Part shown: in pieces, positions 1 to 10,531 of the stretch | Numbering within the stretch: position 1 is the stretch's first letter | How the letters are laid out: every line of letters starts with the position of its first letter | Assembly (NCBI RefSeq): GCF_015351395.1 | Contig: NZ_JADKPV010000001.1 | Location: 186,001 to 250,000, forward strand | Direction: 5' to 3' | DNA length: 64,000 nucleotides | From: Savagea serpentis | GTDB taxonomy: Bacteria; Bacillota; Bacilli; Bacillales_A; Planococcaceae | Notes under the pieces: model-generated | Database searches by the model: none | What the model saw: the letters and a program-made list of their open reading frames with translations, nothing else | Told to the model about the DNA's origin: nothing | Translations under genes and position numbers: made by a program

Positions 1-1
1 A

Positions 2-1177
2 GCGGTTGCTGCGGTCGCGATGTTTGCGGCCATTACAGCGGGGAAGCAATGTGCCTTTATGGCTCCGACGGAAATTTTAGCGGAACAACATGCCGCTACA
101 CTCGCCGATTGGTTGGAACCATTCGGTCTTCGCGTTGGATTTTTAGCAGGCTCGACACGAGTAAAAGCGCGTAGAGAATTGTTAGAATATTTAGCGACGG
201 GGGAATTAAACGTGTTAATTGGAACGCATGCGCTCATCCAACCAGATGTCGTCTTTTATGATCTTGGACTCGTCATTACCGATGAGCAACATCGTTTCGG
301 TGTTGAGCAGCGTCGTCTGTTAAAGGAGAAAGGTCAAACACCAGATGTGCTCTTTATGACAGCTACGCCGATTCCGCGTACACTAGCGGTCACGACATTC
401 GGTGAAATGGACGTTTCCATCATCGATGAACTACCCGCAGGGCGAAAGAAAATCGAAACATATTGGATGAAAGAAGACGCTCTACTCCCTCTTTTAAAAA
501 GAATGGAAGTGGAGCTCGAACAAGGTCGCCAAGCGTACGTCATATGTCCGCTCATTGAAGAGAGCGATAAACTCGACGTCCAAAACGCCGTAGACGTTCA
601 TCAACAACTAGAACAATACTACGCGGATCGCTACGCGGTTGGATTGATGCACGGTCGCTTGCATAGCGATCAAAAAGATGCCGTCATGCGTGAATTTGCG
701 GAAGGACGCGTCCACGTGCTCGTTTCCACGACAGTAGTAGAAGTTGGCGTGAACGTACCGAATGCGACATTCATGATCATTTATGATGCGACACGTTTCG
801 GCCTTTCTCAATTACATCAATTGCGCGGGCGCATCGGGCGAGGAGAACATCAATCATATTGTATTTTACTCGCGGACCCGAAAAATGAAGAAGGGCGCGA
901 GAGAATGCAGTCAATGGTGGCGACGACGGACGGTTTTTTACTCGCCGAAAAAGATTTGCAACTGCGTGGCAGTGGAGACTTATTCGGTACAAAGCAGAGC
1001 GGTATGCCTGATTTTCATTTCGGGGATCCAGTGAATGATTTTGCGCTCATGCAGCAAGTGCAACAACGAGCGACACAATTGCTCGAAACATCAGCATTTT
1101 GGGAAGAGGAACGATACGCGCCATTACGCAGTTATTTACATGAATCGAACGTTTTATCAGGAGAGCGAATCGATTAA
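2..1177 (+). CDS. recG: ATP-dependent DNA helicase RecG, C-terminal part (5' end outside the window)
   Basis: This is the 3' part of the gene for the branch-migrating helicase RecG, which remodels stalled forks and Holliday junctions. The open frame runs in from the left edge, so the start, the N-terminal wedge domain and Walker A are missing. Visible motifs are APTEILAEQH (motif Ia), the helicase II box DEQHRFGVEQ, TATPIPRTLA (motif III), the second RecA lobe with LMHGRL and STTVVEVGVNVPNA, and QLRGRIGRGEHQSYC (motif VI). The C-terminus with RGSGDLFGTKQSGMPDF is typical of the family. It is followed by the fapR promoter, with recG lying upstream of fapR as in Bacillus subtilis. The identity is secure; only the N-terminus is unseen. 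Confidence 0.95.
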   Translation, partial: AVAAVAMFAAITAGKQCAFMAPTEILAEQHAATLADWLEPFGLRVGFLAGSTRVKARRELLEYLATGELNVLIGTHALIQPDVVFYDLGLVITDEQHRFGVEQRRLLKEKGQTPDVLFMTATPIPRTLAVTTFGEMDVSIIDELPAGRKKIETYWMKEDALLPLLKRMEVELEQGRQAYVICPLIEESDKLDVQNAVDVHQQLEQYYADRYAVGLMHGRLHSDQKDAVMREFAEGRVHVLVSTTVVEVGVNVPNATFMIIYDATRFGLSQLHQLRGRIGRGEHQSYCILLADPKNEEGRERMQSMVATTDGFLLAEKDLQLRGSGDLFGTKQSGMPDFHFGDPVNDFALMQQVQQRATQLLETSAFWEEERYAPLRSYLHESNVLSGERID

Positions 1178-1190
1178 TTGTACTTACGTA

Positions 1191-1219
1191 TTGCAATATT
1201 ACAAGAAAATTTATATACT
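1191..1219 (+). promoter_or_regulatory. SigA-type promoter of the fapR-plsX-fabD-fabG-acpP operon
   Basis: TTGCAA (1191-1196) and TATACT (1214-1219) are separated by 17 bases, a good vegetative promoter. The predicted start point falls inside the FapR operator just downstream, which is the arrangement expected for steric repression. Confidence 0.75.
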
Positions 1220-1222
1220 GTT

Positions 1223-1241
1223 CTTAGTACCAAGTGCTAAT
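1223..1241 (+). promoter_or_regulatory. FapR operator (autoregulatory)
   Basis: CTTAGTACCAAGTGCTAAT is an imperfect inverted repeat that closely matches the known FapR site family (TTAGTACC-N-AGTC/GTAA type). It lies directly after the -10 box and before the fapR Shine-Dalgarno. FapR bound here would block its own operon; malonyl-CoA/malonyl-ACP would release it. The match is by eye to the remembered consensus. Confidence 0.8.
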
Positions 1242-1257
1242 CGGAAAGGACAAGACG

Positions 1258-1836
1258 ATGAAATTAAGAAAACGAGAACGTCAAATTGAATTAGAACGTC
1301 TGTTAAAAACGAATCCGTTCATGACAGACGAAGAACTCGCTGAACATTTCACAGTCAGTGTCCAGACGATTCGCCTCGATCGGATGGAGTGCCGCATTCC
1401 AGAGTTGCGCAAGCGAATGGAAGAAGTGGCGACTCAAAACTTTGAAGAAGAAGTGAAATCGCTCGGGACAGATGAAGTGATCGGCGATATTATAAATATA
1501 GAATTAGACAAAACGGCGATTTCGATTTTTGATGTGCAAGAAGAGCATGTGTTCCAACGAAATCAAATTGCGCGTGGTCACCATTTATTCGCTCAAGCGA
1601 ATTCATTAGCCGTTGCAGTGATGAATGACGATCTCGCGCTTACGGTGAAAGCGACGATTCATTTCGTTCAGCCTGTCACTGTCGGAGATCGCGTCATCGC
1701 GCGCGCAACAGTAGCGAAAGAAAAAACAGAACTGAATCGAACGATCGTCGATATCGAGTCAGCTGTCAAACAAAAAATTGTTTTTCGTGGCACGTTTGAA
1801 ATGTATCGTTCGAATGATCGGAAAGGGTCTGAATGA
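1258..1836 (+). CDS. fapR: Transcriptional repressor of fatty acid and phospholipid synthesis FapR
   Basis: FapR is a malonyl-CoA-responsive repressor of lipid genes in Bacillales. The N-terminal part holds a DeoR-type helix-turn-helix (about residues 18-40, with TDEELAEHF and [10 protein letters not shown]). The C-terminal part is a hotdog-fold effector domain (about 95-185, containing [17 protein letters not shown]). The start at 1258 is chosen because it follows the GGAAAGGA ribosome site, starts with the conserved basic MKLRKRERQ, and an in-frame ATG at 1234 lies inside the operator with no ribosome site. The length, 192 codons, is normal. It heads the lipid operon and overlaps plsX by 4 bases, suggesting coupled translation. 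Confidence 0.95.
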   Translation: MKLRKRERQIELERLLKTNPFMTDEELAEHFTVSVQTIRLDRMECRIPELRKRMEEVATQNFEEEVKSLGTDEVIGDIINIELDKTAISIFDVQEEHVFQRNQIARGHHLFAQANSLAVAVMNDDLALTVKATIHFVQPVTVGDRVIARATVAKEKTELNRTIVDIESAVKQKIVFRGTFEMYRSNDRKGSE

Positions 1837-2822
1837 TGATGAGATTAGCAGTAGATGGAATGGGTGGGGACAATGCCCCGCAATCGATTATAGAAGGTAT
1901 TTACTTAGGATTAGAAGCATATCCAAATTTGCATGTCCAACTGTACGGAGACGAAGCGAAAATGGCTTCTTATGTGAAACAACATGACCGCCTCACCGTC
2001 ATCCATTGTACAGAAGTGATTGAAGGGGACGACGAGCCCGTACGTGCCATTCGTCGTAAAAAAGACGCTTCGATGGTACGTGCAGCGCAAGCGGTGAAAG
2101 ACGGTGAAGCGGACGCGGTGCTTTCTGCGGGAAATACAGGAGCACTCATGTCAGCAGGACTATTTATCGTCGGCCGCATTAAAGGGGTGGAACGTCCAGC
2201 GCTCGCTCCTACACTTCCAACGATGGACAAACAAGGATTCGTCTTTTTAGATGTTGGAGCAAATGCCGATAGCAAACCGAACCATTTATACCAATTTGCG
2301 CGCATGGGCGCGGTCTATGCAGAACGGGTTCGCGGTATCGGCAATCCGCGCGTCGGATTACTCAACATCGGGACGGAAGAAGGTAAAGGAAGCGAACTTG
2401 TCAAAGAGACGTACAATTTGCTGAAAGAAGCGCCGATCAATTTTATCGGGAATGTCGAATCGCGCGACTTGTTAAACGGTGTAGCAGACGTCGTCGTGAC
2501 AGATGGCTTCACGGGCAATATGGTATTGAAAACATTAGAAGGAACGGCAATCAATATTTTCTCAGCATTAAAAGATGTCCTCATGTCGTCGACAAAGACG
2601 AAAATGGGAGCGATGCTTATTAAAAATGATTTACGCTCGATGAAAAGTTTGATGGACTATACAGAATATGGGGGAGCGGCATTATTCGGGTTGAATGAAC
2701 CCGTCATTAAAGCGCACGGTTCTTCAAATGCGAATGCGATATTTAACGCCATTCGCCAAGCGGTCCTTATGATGGAGCACGACGTAAGCAATACGATGAA
2801 AGAAGCGGTAGGGAAGGAGTAA
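1833..2822 (+). CDS. plsX: Phosphate acyltransferase PlsX
   Basis: PlsX makes acyl-phosphate from acyl-ACP, the first step of phosphatidic acid synthesis with PlsY; it is a peripheral membrane enzyme. The N-terminus carries the hallmark [14 protein letters not shown], and [15 protein letters not shown] and [20 protein letters not shown] are family motifs. Three in-frame ATGs occur at 1833, 1836 and 1839. The family usually begins M(R/K)-(I/L)-A, which favours 1839, while the GAAAGG site at 1821-1826 favours 1833-1836, so the exact start is uncertain by two residues. The gene overlaps fapR and is followed after 4 bases by fabD. Confidence 0.95.
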   Translation: MMMRLAVDGMGGDNAPQSIIEGIYLGLEAYPNLHVQLYGDEAKMASYVKQHDRLTVIHCTEVIEGDDEPVRAIRRKKDASMVRAAQAVKDGEADAVLSAGNTGALMSAGLFIVGRIKGVERPALAPTLPTMDKQGFVFLDVGANADSKPNHLYQFARMGAVYAERVRGIGNPRVGLLNIGTEEGKGSELVKETYNLLKEAPINFIGNVESRDLLNGVADVVVTDGFTGNMVLKTLEGTAINIFSALKDVLMSSTKTKMGAMLIKNDLRSMKSLMDYTEYGGAALFGLNEPVIKAHGSSNANAIFNAIRQAVLMMEHDVSNTMKEAVGKE

Positions 2823-2826
2823 CGAC

Positions 2827-3771
2827 ATGAAATTAGCATTTATTTTTCCAGGACAAGGGGCTCAACAAGTCGGTATGGGGACGAGCTTGATCGAAACGAA
2901 TGAAACGAGCGCAACACTCGCACAAATCGCAGACGAACAACTCCCATTTTCATTGACAACATTAATGAAAGAAGGACCCCAAGAAGTGTTGACAGAAACG
3001 TATCATACCCAACCTGCACTTTTAACAGTCGGGACACTCGTTGCCAATGAATTGATGCAACGAGGCATTACACCTGATTATGTCGCAGGGCATAGTTTAG
3101 GGGAATATACAGCGCTCGTTGCAGCGAATGTCATGTCATTTGAAGACGGGGTGCGAGCAGTATACGAGAGAGGTCGCTTCATGGAAGAGGCAGTCCCGAA
3201 CGGGGAAGGTGCGATGGCGGCTGTGCTCGGTGCAGACCGTGAATTGTTAGAACGCATCACGCAAGACGTGAGCAAAACAGCACCTGTGCAACTTGCGAAT
3301 TTAAACTGTCCGGGACAAATCGTCATTTCAGGTTCAGCAGAAGGAGTTGCGCTCGCATCCGAACGATTGAAAGAAGAAGGGATTCGTCGCGTCATGCCAC
3401 TTGCGGTGAGCGGACCGTTCCACTCTTCTTTAATGGAACGAGCGGCGGACCAATTGCGTGCATCCTTGACGAAGATTGATTTCAGTCCTGCGCGATTCCC
3501 ACTTGTCGCGAATGTTAACGCACAACTTGTAACGGATGGGGAACAAATTCGAGAACAACTCGTCGAACAATTATACTCTCCTGTTCTTTGGGAAGATTCG
3601 ATGCGCCGTTTAATCGATGAAGAAGGCGTCACATATTTCATCGAATGTGGCCCTGGAAAAGTACTTGCGGGTTTAATGCGCAAAATCGATCGCAATGTGA
3701 CGGTCGTGAGCGTATCCGATCGTGAAACGATGGAAGAAGCTGTGCGATTAGTAGAGGAGTGGAAAGCATAA
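2827..3771 (+). CDS. fabD: Malonyl-CoA:ACP transacylase FabD
   Basis: FabD transfers malonyl from CoA to acyl carrier protein, supplying the extender unit for type II fatty acid synthesis. The oxyanion-hole motif [10 protein letters not shown] lies near the N-terminus, the nucleophile is Ser90 in GHSLGEY, and the catalytic His is His199 in SGPFHSSLM. The C-terminal [11 protein letters not shown] motif is present. At 314 residues it is the usual length. A Shine-Dalgarno GGAAGGAG lies across the end of plsX. The last base of its stop codon is the first base of the fabG start, so the two are translationally coupled. Confidence 0.97.
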   Translation: MKLAFIFPGQGAQQVGMGTSLIETNETSATLAQIADEQLPFSLTTLMKEGPQEVLTETYHTQPALLTVGTLVANELMQRGITPDYVAGHSLGEYTALVAANVMSFEDGVRAVYERGRFMEEAVPNGEGAMAAVLGADRELLERITQDVSKTAPVQLANLNCPGQIVISGSAEGVALASERLKEEGIRRVMPLAVSGPFHSSLMERAADQLRASLTKIDFSPARFPLVANVNAQLVTDGEQIREQLVEQLYSPVLWEDSMRRLIDEEGVTYFIECGPGKVLAGLMRKIDRNVTVVSVSDRETMEEAVRLVEEWKA

Positions 3772-4514
3772 TGAGATTTGAAGATAAAGTCGCTGTCGTG
3801 ACAGGAGCGAGCCGTGGCATCGGTGCTGAAATTGCGAAAACATTAGCGAAAGAAGGCGCGAAAGTCGTCGTCAATTACAGCGGCAGCGAAGCGAAAGCAC
3901 AAGAAGTCGTCGCTGAAATTGAAGCGCTCGGTAGCGAAGCGATCGCAGTGCGCGCTGACGTTTCCAATTCAGAAGACGTGAAAGCGATGATGGACGAAAC
4001 GATCGCGAAATTCGGCAAAATTGACTTTTTAGTGAATAACGCAGGAATTACGCGAGACAATTTACTCATGCGCATGAAAGAAGACGAATGGGACGATGTG
4101 ATGAACATTAACTTAAAAGGGGTCTTCGTCTGCACGAAAGCAGTGACGCGTCAAATGATGCGTCAACGCTCAGGTAAAATTGTCAACGTCGCGTCAATCG
4201 TCGGTGTAGCAGGCAACCCGGGACAAGCGAATTATGTCGCAGCGAAAGCAGGCGTCATCGGCTTGACGAAAACGACGGCTCAAGAACTCGCGAGCCGCAA
4301 CATTTTAGTGAACGCTGTCGCACCAGGATTTATCACGACAGATATGACAGAGGCACTCCCTGAAGAAGTGAAGGAAGGCATGCTTCGAATGATTCCGCTA
4401 AAACGTCTCGGCGAACCAGAACATGTGGCGAAAACAGTTGCATTTTTACTATCGGATGATGCAAACTATATTACGGGACAGACAATCCATATCGATGGTG
4501 GTATGGTGATGTAA
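3771..4514 (+). CDS. fabG: 3-oxoacyl-[acyl-carrier-protein] reductase FabG
   Basis: FabG reduces beta-ketoacyl-ACP with NADPH in fatty acid elongation. It is a classical short-chain dehydrogenase of 247 residues with the cofactor motif TGASRGIG near residue 11, [10 protein letters not shown] in the middle, the catalytic Ser in VASIVG and the Tyr155/Lys159 pair in NYVAAKAG. The C-terminus with [15 protein letters not shown] is typical. I chose the ATG at 3771, overlapping the fabD stop by one base, because the upstream in-frame ATG at 3759 lies within fabD and adds non-conserved residues. Position in the fab operon makes the FabG assignment firm among SDRs. Confidence 0.96.
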   Translation: MRFEDKVAVVTGASRGIGAEIAKTLAKEGAKVVVNYSGSEAKAQEVVAEIEALGSEAIAVRADVSNSEDVKAMMDETIAKFGKIDFLVNNAGITRDNLLMRMKEDEWDDVMNINLKGVFVCTKAVTRQMMRQRSGKIVNVASIVGVAGNPGQANYVAAKAGVIGLTKTTAQELASRNILVNAVAPGFITTDMTEALPEEVKEGMLRMIPLKRLGEPEHVAKTVAFLLSDDANYITGQTIHIDGGMVM

Positions 4515-4550
4515 AGTATAACAGTGTACATTTTGAGAGGAGGTGACAAC

Positions 4551-4787
4551 ATGGCTACAGTATTAGAGCGCGTAACAAAAGTAGTTGTCGACCGTTTGAG
4601 CGTGGACGAAGCGAAAGTAACTGAAACAGCTTCATTCCGTGATGATTTAGGTGCTGACTCTTTAGACGTCGTAGAACTCGTTATGGAACTTGAAGATGAG
4701 TTTGACATGCAAATTTCTGATGAAGACGCAGAAAAAATTGCAACAGTCGGCGACGCAGTGAAATATATCGAAGAACAAGTAAACTAA
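4551..4787 (+). CDS. acpP: Acyl carrier protein
   Basis: ACP carries growing acyl chains on a phosphopantetheine arm. The protein is 78 residues, very acidic, and has the attachment Ser37 in [12 protein letters not shown], followed by the acidic recognition helix. The start at 4551 is chosen for the strong ribosome site GAGGAGGTGAC just upstream; an in-frame ATG at 4524 would add nine unrelated residues and lacks a ribosome site. Codon choice is that of a highly expressed gene. It ends the fapR operon and is followed by an intrinsic terminator. Confidence 0.97.
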   Translation: MATVLERVTKVVVDRLSVDEAKVTETASFRDDLGADSLDVVELVMELEDEFDMQISDEDAEKIATVGDAVKYIEEQVN

Positions 4788-4802
4788 TTGCAATTGAAAA
4801 AG

Positions 4803-4852
4803 AGATGTCGCTTCTCGTGAATGATATTCATGAGCGTGTGACATCTTTTTTT
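4803..4852 (+). terminator. Intrinsic terminator after acpP
   Basis: AGATGTC (4803-4809) pairs with GACATCT (4840-4846) and a second inner stem CTCGTGAAT/ATTCATGAG extends the hairpin, followed by a run of seven T. It closes the lipid operon; an upstream A-run means it could also act on the opposite strand. Confidence 0.85.
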
Positions 4853-4858
4853 CTTCTT

Positions 4859-4887
4859 TTGCAAGTCCGCATTGAAAGTTGTAAAAT
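4859..4887 (+). promoter_or_regulatory. Predicted promoter of rnc-smc-ftsY-ylxM-ffh
   Basis: TTGCAA (4859-4864), 17 bases, TAAAAT (4882-4887). An overlapping alternative is TTGAAA (4872-4877), 17 bases, AATACT (4895-4900). Either would place the start just ahead of the rnc ribosome site. Confidence 0.55.
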
Positions 4888-4923
4888 GAAACAGAATACT
4901 ATGAAGTAGAAAGGATGGATTGA

Positions 4924-5667
4924 ATGTCTAAACAAAAACGAACAAAAAAATCGAATCTCGATTTTGCTAAAGTACAAGAACAATTTCAACAATTACAAAA
5001 TGAGTTAGATGTGTCATTTCGTAATGAACGTTTGTTAATGACGGCTTTCACCCATTCATCATATGTGAATGAACACCGTCAAAAAAAATACGAAGATAAT
5101 GAGCGCCTTGAGTTTTTAGGGGATGCAGTGTTAGAACTGGGTGTTTCTCGTTACTTATATCAACATGAGCCGAACATGTCAGAAGGAGAATTGACGAAGT
5201 TACGAGCTTCCATCGTATGTGAGCCTTCCCTCGTCGAATTTTCAACGGAGTTGAACTTTAGCCAATATATTTTATTAGGTAAAGGGGAAGAGTTAACGGG
5301 CGGTCGTGAACGTCCAGCCTTGCTTGCCGACGTTTTTGAAGCATTTATCGGCGCACTTTATTTAGATCAAGGGATGGAATCAGTTGAACGTATTTTACAA
5401 AAAGTCGTATTTCCCAAAATTACTGACGGCACTTTTTCGCATGTGATGGACTATAAAAGCCAATTGCAAGAAAGAGTACAACAAAAAGAACATGGCGCGA
5501 TTCAATATGAAATTATTGAAGAAAAAGGACCAGCGCATGCGAAAGAGTTTATCATCGTCGTCAAAATTAATGAAACGGTCATCGGAACAGGAGTCGGCCG
5601 TTCTAAAAAAGAAGCGGAGCAAGAAGCTGCGCGCATAGCGATTGAGCAGTACGATGAGAAGGAGTAA
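4924..5667 (+). CDS. rnc: Ribonuclease III
   Basis: RNase III cuts double-stranded RNA, including rRNA precursors and the scRNA of the signal recognition particle. The N-terminal nuclease domain carries the signature [14 protein letters not shown] and the second metal-binding segment [15 protein letters not shown]. The C-terminal part (about 170-240) is a double-stranded-RNA-binding domain ending [17 protein letters not shown]. The length of 247 residues is normal for Bacillales, which carry a short lysine-rich N-terminal tail such as the [10 protein letters not shown] seen here. AAAGGATGG precedes the start. smc begins only 3 bases after the stop. Confidence 0.97.
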   Translation: MSKQKRTKKSNLDFAKVQEQFQQLQNELDVSFRNERLLMTAFTHSSYVNEHRQKKYEDNERLEFLGDAVLELGVSRYLYQHEPNMSEGELTKLRASIVCEPSLVEFSTELNFSQYILLGKGEELTGGRERPALLADVFEAFIGALYLDQGMESVERILQKVVFPKITDGTFSHVMDYKSQLQERVQQKEHGAIQYEIIEEKGPAHAKEFIIVVKINETVIGTGVGRSKKEAEQEAARIAIEQYDEKE

Positions 5668-5670
5668 GCG

Positions 5671-8600
5671 ATGTTTTTAAAAAAGATAGAACTCATCGGA
5701 TTCAAATCATTTCCAGATAAAATGACGATTGATTTTGTTCCCGGTGTCACAGCGATTGTCGGACCGAATGGTAGTGGGAAAAGCAATATTATCGATGCGA
5801 TTCGTTGGGTGTTAGGAGAGCAGTCCATCCGCTCTTTACGCGGTCAAAAAATGGAAGATGTCATCTTCTCGGGAAGCGACTCGCGCAAAAAAGTGAATAT
5901 GGCAGAAGTGTCACTCGTCCTCGACAATACGTCAGGACAATTTCCGATATCATATAGCGAAGTGAAAGTGACGCGTAAAGTGACACGGAGTGGAGATAGC
6001 ACTTTTTATTTGAATAACGAAAGATGTCGTTTGAAAGATATTACGGATTTATTTGTCGATTCCGGTGTCGGAAAAGCGGCTTTCTCTATCATCTCTCAAG
6101 GTCGTGTCGACGAAGTATTAAACAGTAGCCCTGTCGAACGCCGTCTCATTTTTGACGAAGCGGCAGGCGTTTTAAAATACCGTAAGCGTAAAGAAGAAGC
6201 GACGAATAAATTAAATAAAACGTCGGAACATCTTGAACGCGTGCTCGACATTTTAAATGAATTAAATCAACAACTTGAACCGCTTCGCATCAGTAGCGAA
6301 AAAGCGAAAAAAGCCGCTCGTTTAGACGAAGCGTTAACGCAATTAGACCGCGACGTTTTACAATATGACGTGTTCCATCAGACGGAACAGTATGAACAGC
6401 TCGAAAAGCAACTCGTCGAGTCTGAAAGCGAGCAACAACAATTGGCTGAAGCGGTCGCAAAAGATCATGAAGAAGTAGAGCGCTATCAAGGTGCACGCGA
6501 TCAATTGCAAGAGCGACGCGAACAAATACAGCAACGAATTGCGGATTTGCAAGCGGCGGTCGAAAAATGGGAAGGACGCAAACTTCTTACGCACGAACAA
6601 GCGAAACATAAAAAAGAACGTGTGGAACAATTGCAGTTTACGGTGCAATCGACAGCGGAACAACAACAAAAGTTAGAGGAAGAGCGCGACACGTTGCAAA
6701 GCGAGTTACAACAACTCGAACAGCAGGCGAAACAACAACAAGAACGAGTAGAACAGTTAGAACGCGCACTCGATACACCAATTGATGAACTCGAACAACA
6801 ACTCGAACAATTAAAGTCGGTCTATATCGACCGTTTAAACGAAGAGGCGACGATTCGCAACGATTTAAAACATGCGGAACAACAATTGACGACACAAAAA
6901 ATGCGCACGACGAACGATGCGAAAGCTGAACAGTTAAAACGTCGTCAAGAAGAAGTAATCATCCAATACGAAAAGCTTGATGAAGCGTGGAAACAAAATG
7001 AAAGCGCACGAATGCAAGCGAAAGAACAATTGGAACAATTAACGGCGATGTACGAAGACAATCGTAAAAAACTAGCGATGCAAGAACAGCTCGTGAAAGA
7101 AGCGTCTGAGCGCGTCATTGAATGGCGCAGCCGTCTTCAAGTGTTAGAAAGTATCGAACAACAATTTAAAAGCTATACATCGAGCGTTCAAGAAGTGTTA
7201 AAAGCATCGAATCGTCAAGCGCTCAAAGGAATTCACGGAGCGGTATCGCAATTAGTAGAAGCTCAAGAAGAGCGCGTTGTGAAAGCAATCGAAACAGCTC
7301 TTGGAGCGACGAGTCAACAAATTGTCACAGCGGATGAAGCGAGCGCCAAAGCAGCGATTCGCTATTTAAAAGAGCGCACATTAGGTCGAGCGACATTTTT
7401 ACCGATGTCGACGATTCAAGGGCGTTCTGTGTCACCGAGCGACTTACAAGCGGTCCAACAAATGCCGGAATATGTCGGAGTAGCATCTGAACTCGTTCGT
7501 TATGAGTCATCTTACGAAGCGATCATTCAGTCGATTTTAGGTCGCACGCTCGTCGCCGAAACGTTGGACGGAGCGACAGTGATTGCGAAACGTCTCAATT
7601 ATCGTTACCGCGTCGTTACATTGGATGGCGACGTCGTCAATAGTGGTGGTTCTCTCACAGGAGGACGCGGAAAAGGACGACCGTCTCCTTTCATGCAAAA
7701 AGAAGAACTTCATGCGACACGAAAACGTGTTGCTCAACTTCAACGTGATATCGAAGAAGCGGAGCGTCATATGGAAGTGACGAAGCGCCAAACGAATGCA
7801 GCATTTGAACAAGCGCAACGAGAACGAGCGCACTATGAGAAATTGAGCGTTGAAAACCGAACGTTAGAAATCGAACGTTTAAATTGTAAAGCGCAAAAAG
7901 ACCAACACGTCGCAAACTATAAGCAGTACGAGATGCAGCTAAAAGAAACGACCGCTTCCGTGACCGCGATGACGGAACAACGTGAAAAGCTCCAATCGGA
8001 ACATGAAAAACTTCAAAAGACGATTGAAGAAATGAAAGAAGAAATAGCTAGACAGACGCAATTGCTCACGGAGCGACGCACGGAACATACGGCATTAACG
8101 GAGCAATATTACACCGCTCGCTCAACGTGTGAACTGTCTGAAGAAAAGTTACAATCGGTCCGTCAGCAATTACAGCGCGTCCAAAAAGAGTGGATGAATG
8201 TTCGAAAAGCAGCTGAAAAAGTGGAGTCAGAACTAACGCTCATTGAAAATGATGAACTTGAGCAATTTACGAGCGAAGAAATTGAACAACATTTACAGCA
8301 GACGACGCACGATTTAAATGGGGCGCAACGAGCGTTAACAGAGCTTCAAGAACAACAGCGACATACGTCGGATGAATTGCGCCAACTTGAAGAAGAACGA
8401 ACGCGACGTCAGCATCAATTAACGGAGACCGAACAACGAGTGACGGAAACGAAAGTAGCGCTCGCAAAAATCGAAACGACTTTGCGTGCGTTAGTGGAAC
8501 AATTGCAAACGAAATACGGCATTTACGGACGGATTGAACAATGTCCTGAAATCGAATCGATCGAGGATGCGCGTGAACGATTAGCGAAGATGAAAGAGGA

Positions 8601-9231
8601 ACGAAAGCAAATCGGTCCTGTCGACCCATCGACGATCGAACAATACGAAGAAGTGCTCGAACGTCATACGTTCTTATCGGAGCAACGAACCGATTTAATC
8701 GAAGCGAAAATTACGCTACAAGATGCGATGGAAGAGATGGATGAAGAAGTTGAACAGCGTTTCATCATTACATTCCGCGCAATCCGACACCATTTCCAAG
8801 ACATTTTTACAAAGATGTTCGGTGGAGGCGAAGCGGATTTAAAATTGACAGACCCGAACAATTTACTCGAAACTGGCGTCGATATTGTCGCACGACCACC
8901 AGGAAAAAAGCTGCAAAACTTAAGTTTACTATCCGGCGGGGAACGCGCGTTAACGGCAATCACTTTACTTTTCTCTTTAATCGAAGCGCGTCCTGTGCCG
9001 TTTTGTATTTTAGACGAAGTGGAAGCGGCACTCGATGAAGTGAACGTTTTACGCTATAGTGATTATTTGAAGCATTTCTCAACATCGACGCAATTCATCG
9101 TCATTACACACCGGAAAGGGACGATGGAAGGAGCGGACGTCTTATACGGCGTCACGATGGAAGAAGCGGGGGTATCGACGATGTTGTCGGTACAATTATC
9201 GGAAGTAGAAGAGAAAATAGGATTAACATAA
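5671..9231 (+). CDS. smc: Chromosome partition protein SMC
   Basis: SMC is the ATPase of the SMC-ScpAB complex that loads at parS sites and compacts the chromosome. The 1186 residues have the expected order: Walker A GPNGSGKSN at 31-39, a long Gln/Glu-rich coiled coil, a hinge at roughly 510-670 with the GG-rich segment NSGGSLTGGRGKGRPSP, a second coiled coil, and the C-terminal head with signature LLSGGERALTAI and Walker B FCILDEVEAALDE. The start follows GAAGGAG at the end of rnc. It lies in the rnc-smc-ftsY order typical of Firmicutes. Confidence 0.98.
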   Translation: MFLKKIELIGFKSFPDKMTIDFVPGVTAIVGPNGSGKSNIIDAIRWVLGEQSIRSLRGQKMEDVIFSGSDSRKKVNMAEVSLVLDNTSGQFPISYSEVKVTRKVTRSGDSTFYLNNERCRLKDITDLFVDSGVGKAAFSIISQGRVDEVLNSSPVERRLIFDEAAGVLKYRKRKEEATNKLNKTSEHLERVLDILNELNQQLEPLRISSEKAKKAARLDEALTQLDRDVLQYDVFHQTEQYEQLEKQLVESESEQQQLAEAVAKDHEEVERYQGARDQLQERREQIQQRIADLQAAVEKWEGRKLLTHEQAKHKKERVEQLQFTVQSTAEQQQKLEEERDTLQSELQQLEQQAKQQQERVEQLERALDTPIDELEQQLEQLKSVYIDRLNEEATIRNDLKHAEQQLTTQKMRTTNDAKAEQLKRRQEEVIIQYEKLDEAWKQNESARMQAKEQLEQLTAMYEDNRKKLAMQEQLVKEASERVIEWRSRLQVLESIEQQFKSYTSSVQEVLKASNRQALKGIHGAVSQLVEAQEERVVKAIETALGATSQQIVTADEASAKAAIRYLKERTLGRATFLPMSTIQGRSVSPSDLQAVQQMPEYVGVASELVRYESSYEAIIQSILGRTLVAETLDGATVIAKRLNYRYRVVTLDGDVVNSGGSLTGGRGKGRPSPFMQKEELHATRKRVAQLQRDIEEAERHMEVTKRQTNAAFEQAQRERAHYEKLSVENRTLEIERLNCKAQKDQHVANYKQYEMQLKETTASVTAMTEQREKLQSEHEKLQKTIEEMKEEIARQTQLLTERRTEHTALTEQYYTARSTCELSEEKLQSVRQQLQRVQKEWMNVRKAAEKVESELTLIENDELEQFTSEEIEQHLQQTTHDLNGAQRALTELQEQQRHTSDELRQLEEERTRRQHQLTETEQRVTETKVALAKIETTLRALVEQLQTKYGIYGRIEQCPEIESIEDARERLAKMKEERKQIGPVDPSTIEQYEEVLERHTFLSEQRTDLIEAKITLQDAMEEMDEEVEQRFIITFRAIRHHFQDIFTKMFGGGEADLKLTDPNNLLETGVDIVARPPGKKLQNLSLLSGGERALTAITLLFSLIEARPVPFCILDEVEAALDEVNVLRYSDYLKHFSTSTQFIVITHRKGTMEGADVLYGVTMEEAGVSTMLSVQLSEVEEKIGLT

Positions 9232-9244
9232 TGGAGGCAGAACG

Positions 9245-10477
9245 ATGTCATGGTTTAAAAAGTTAAAACAAAAATTAACAGGAGCTCCTGAAACGACAGA
9301 AGAACAACTTGTCGAAGATGTTGTCGTAGAGGAAAAGCCTGAACTCGACCAGCGAGAAGAAAGCGCTGTTGAACAAGAAGAAGTAGAAGAATTAGAAGAA
9401 GTCGTTGAAGTGGAAGCTGAAGTTGAAGAACAAGAAGAACAGGCCGAAATGACGATGCTTGATTCCATTTTAGAAGATGTACCAGAAGATAAGAAGAAAG
9501 AAGTGGAAGAAGAAGTATCGCTTTTCGGTAAATTCAAACTCGGCTTAGCGAAAACGCGCGACAGTTTCACATCGAAGATTAACGACCTCGTTGCACAATT
9601 TAGAGAAGTGGACGAAGAATTTTTCGAAGAACTAGAAGAAGTATTGCTACAAGCGGATGTCGGGTTCGAAACGGTGATGGAATTAATCGACGAACTTGAA
9701 ATGGAAGTGAAGCGCCAAAACATTAAAGATACATCAGGTATGCAATCACTCATTTCTGAAAAGCTCGTCGACATTTATAACGCTGCAGGAGATGATGAAG
9801 ATATGTCTCTCAACATGCAGCCAGAAGGCGAAACGACGGTCATTTTAATGGTTGGGGTAAACGGTGTCGGAAAAACGACGACAATCGGGAAGCTTGCCGC
9901 GCGTTTCCAAAAAGAAGGGAAGACTGTTATGCTCGCCGCGGGAGATACGTTCCGTGCGGGAGCGATCGACCAACTCGTCGTTTGGGGAGAGCGTGCTGGA
10001 GTCGAAGTCATTCGCCAAGCGGAAGGCTCAGATCCTGCAGCGGTCATGTTTGATGCCATTCAAGCGGCGAAAAAACGCAAAGTGGACGTGCTCATTTGCG
10101 ATACAGCAGGGCGCTTGCAAAATAAAGTGAACTTAATGACAGAACTTGAAAAAATTCACCGTGTCATCGGTCGTGAGTTGCCAGGAGCACCTCATGAAGT
10201 ATTGCTTGCACTCGATGCGACAACAGGTCAAAACGCGCTCGTTCAAGCGGAGACATTTAAAGAAGCGACGGATGTTACAGGAATCGTCTTAACGAAATTA
10301 GACGGTACAGCAAAAGGTGGAATTGTGTTAGCGATCCGCAAAAAGATGAACATTCCAGTGAAATTTGTCGGACTCGGAGAAGGCATTGACGATTTACAAC
10401 CGTTTGATCCAGATAAATACGTCTACGGTTTATTCGCAGACGGTCTTGAAATGGAAAGTGTTACAGAAGACAAGTAA
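9245..10477 (+). CDS. ftsY: Signal recognition particle receptor FtsY
   Basis: FtsY is the SRP receptor GTPase that docks Ffh-ribosome complexes at the membrane. The 410 residues begin with an acidic Glu/Val-rich A domain (about 15-85), then the N domain and the GTPase G domain with G1 [16 protein letters not shown]2 [12 protein letters not shown]3 [13 protein letters not shown], and G4 [10 protein letters not shown]. The C-terminal [20 protein letters not shown] is diagnostic of the family. The acidic A domain is longer than that of Bacillus subtilis FtsY. TGGAGG precedes the start. It lies directly after smc and before ylxM-ffh, so all SRP protein genes are in one unit. Confidence 0.97.
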   Translation: MSWFKKLKQKLTGAPETTEEQLVEDVVVEEKPELDQREESAVEQEEVEELEEVVEVEAEVEEQEEQAEMTMLDSILEDVPEDKKKEVEEEVSLFGKFKLGLAKTRDSFTSKINDLVAQFREVDEEFFEELEEVLLQADVGFETVMELIDELEMEVKRQNIKDTSGMQSLISEKLVDIYNAAGDDEDMSLNMQPEGETTVILMVGVNGVGKTTTIGKLAARFQKEGKTVMLAAGDTFRAGAIDQLVVWGERAGVEVIRQAEGSDPAAVMFDAIQAAKKRKVDVLICDTAGRLQNKVNLMTELEKIHRVIGRELPGAPHEVLLALDATTGQNALVQAETFKEATDVTGIVLTKLDGTAKGGIVLAIRKKMNIPVKFVGLGEGIDDLQPFDPDKYVYGLFADGLEMESVTEDK

Positions 10478-10531
10478 AAGTACTTGACAGACACATCGTT
10501 ACAGCTTACGATAAACGGTATTGAGAAAAGA

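Noticed and set aside
3078-3695. 205-codon minus-strand ORF antisense to fabD
   Set aside because: Shadow ORF: low-complexity Ser/Arg/Thr composition and full overlap with the conserved fabD.
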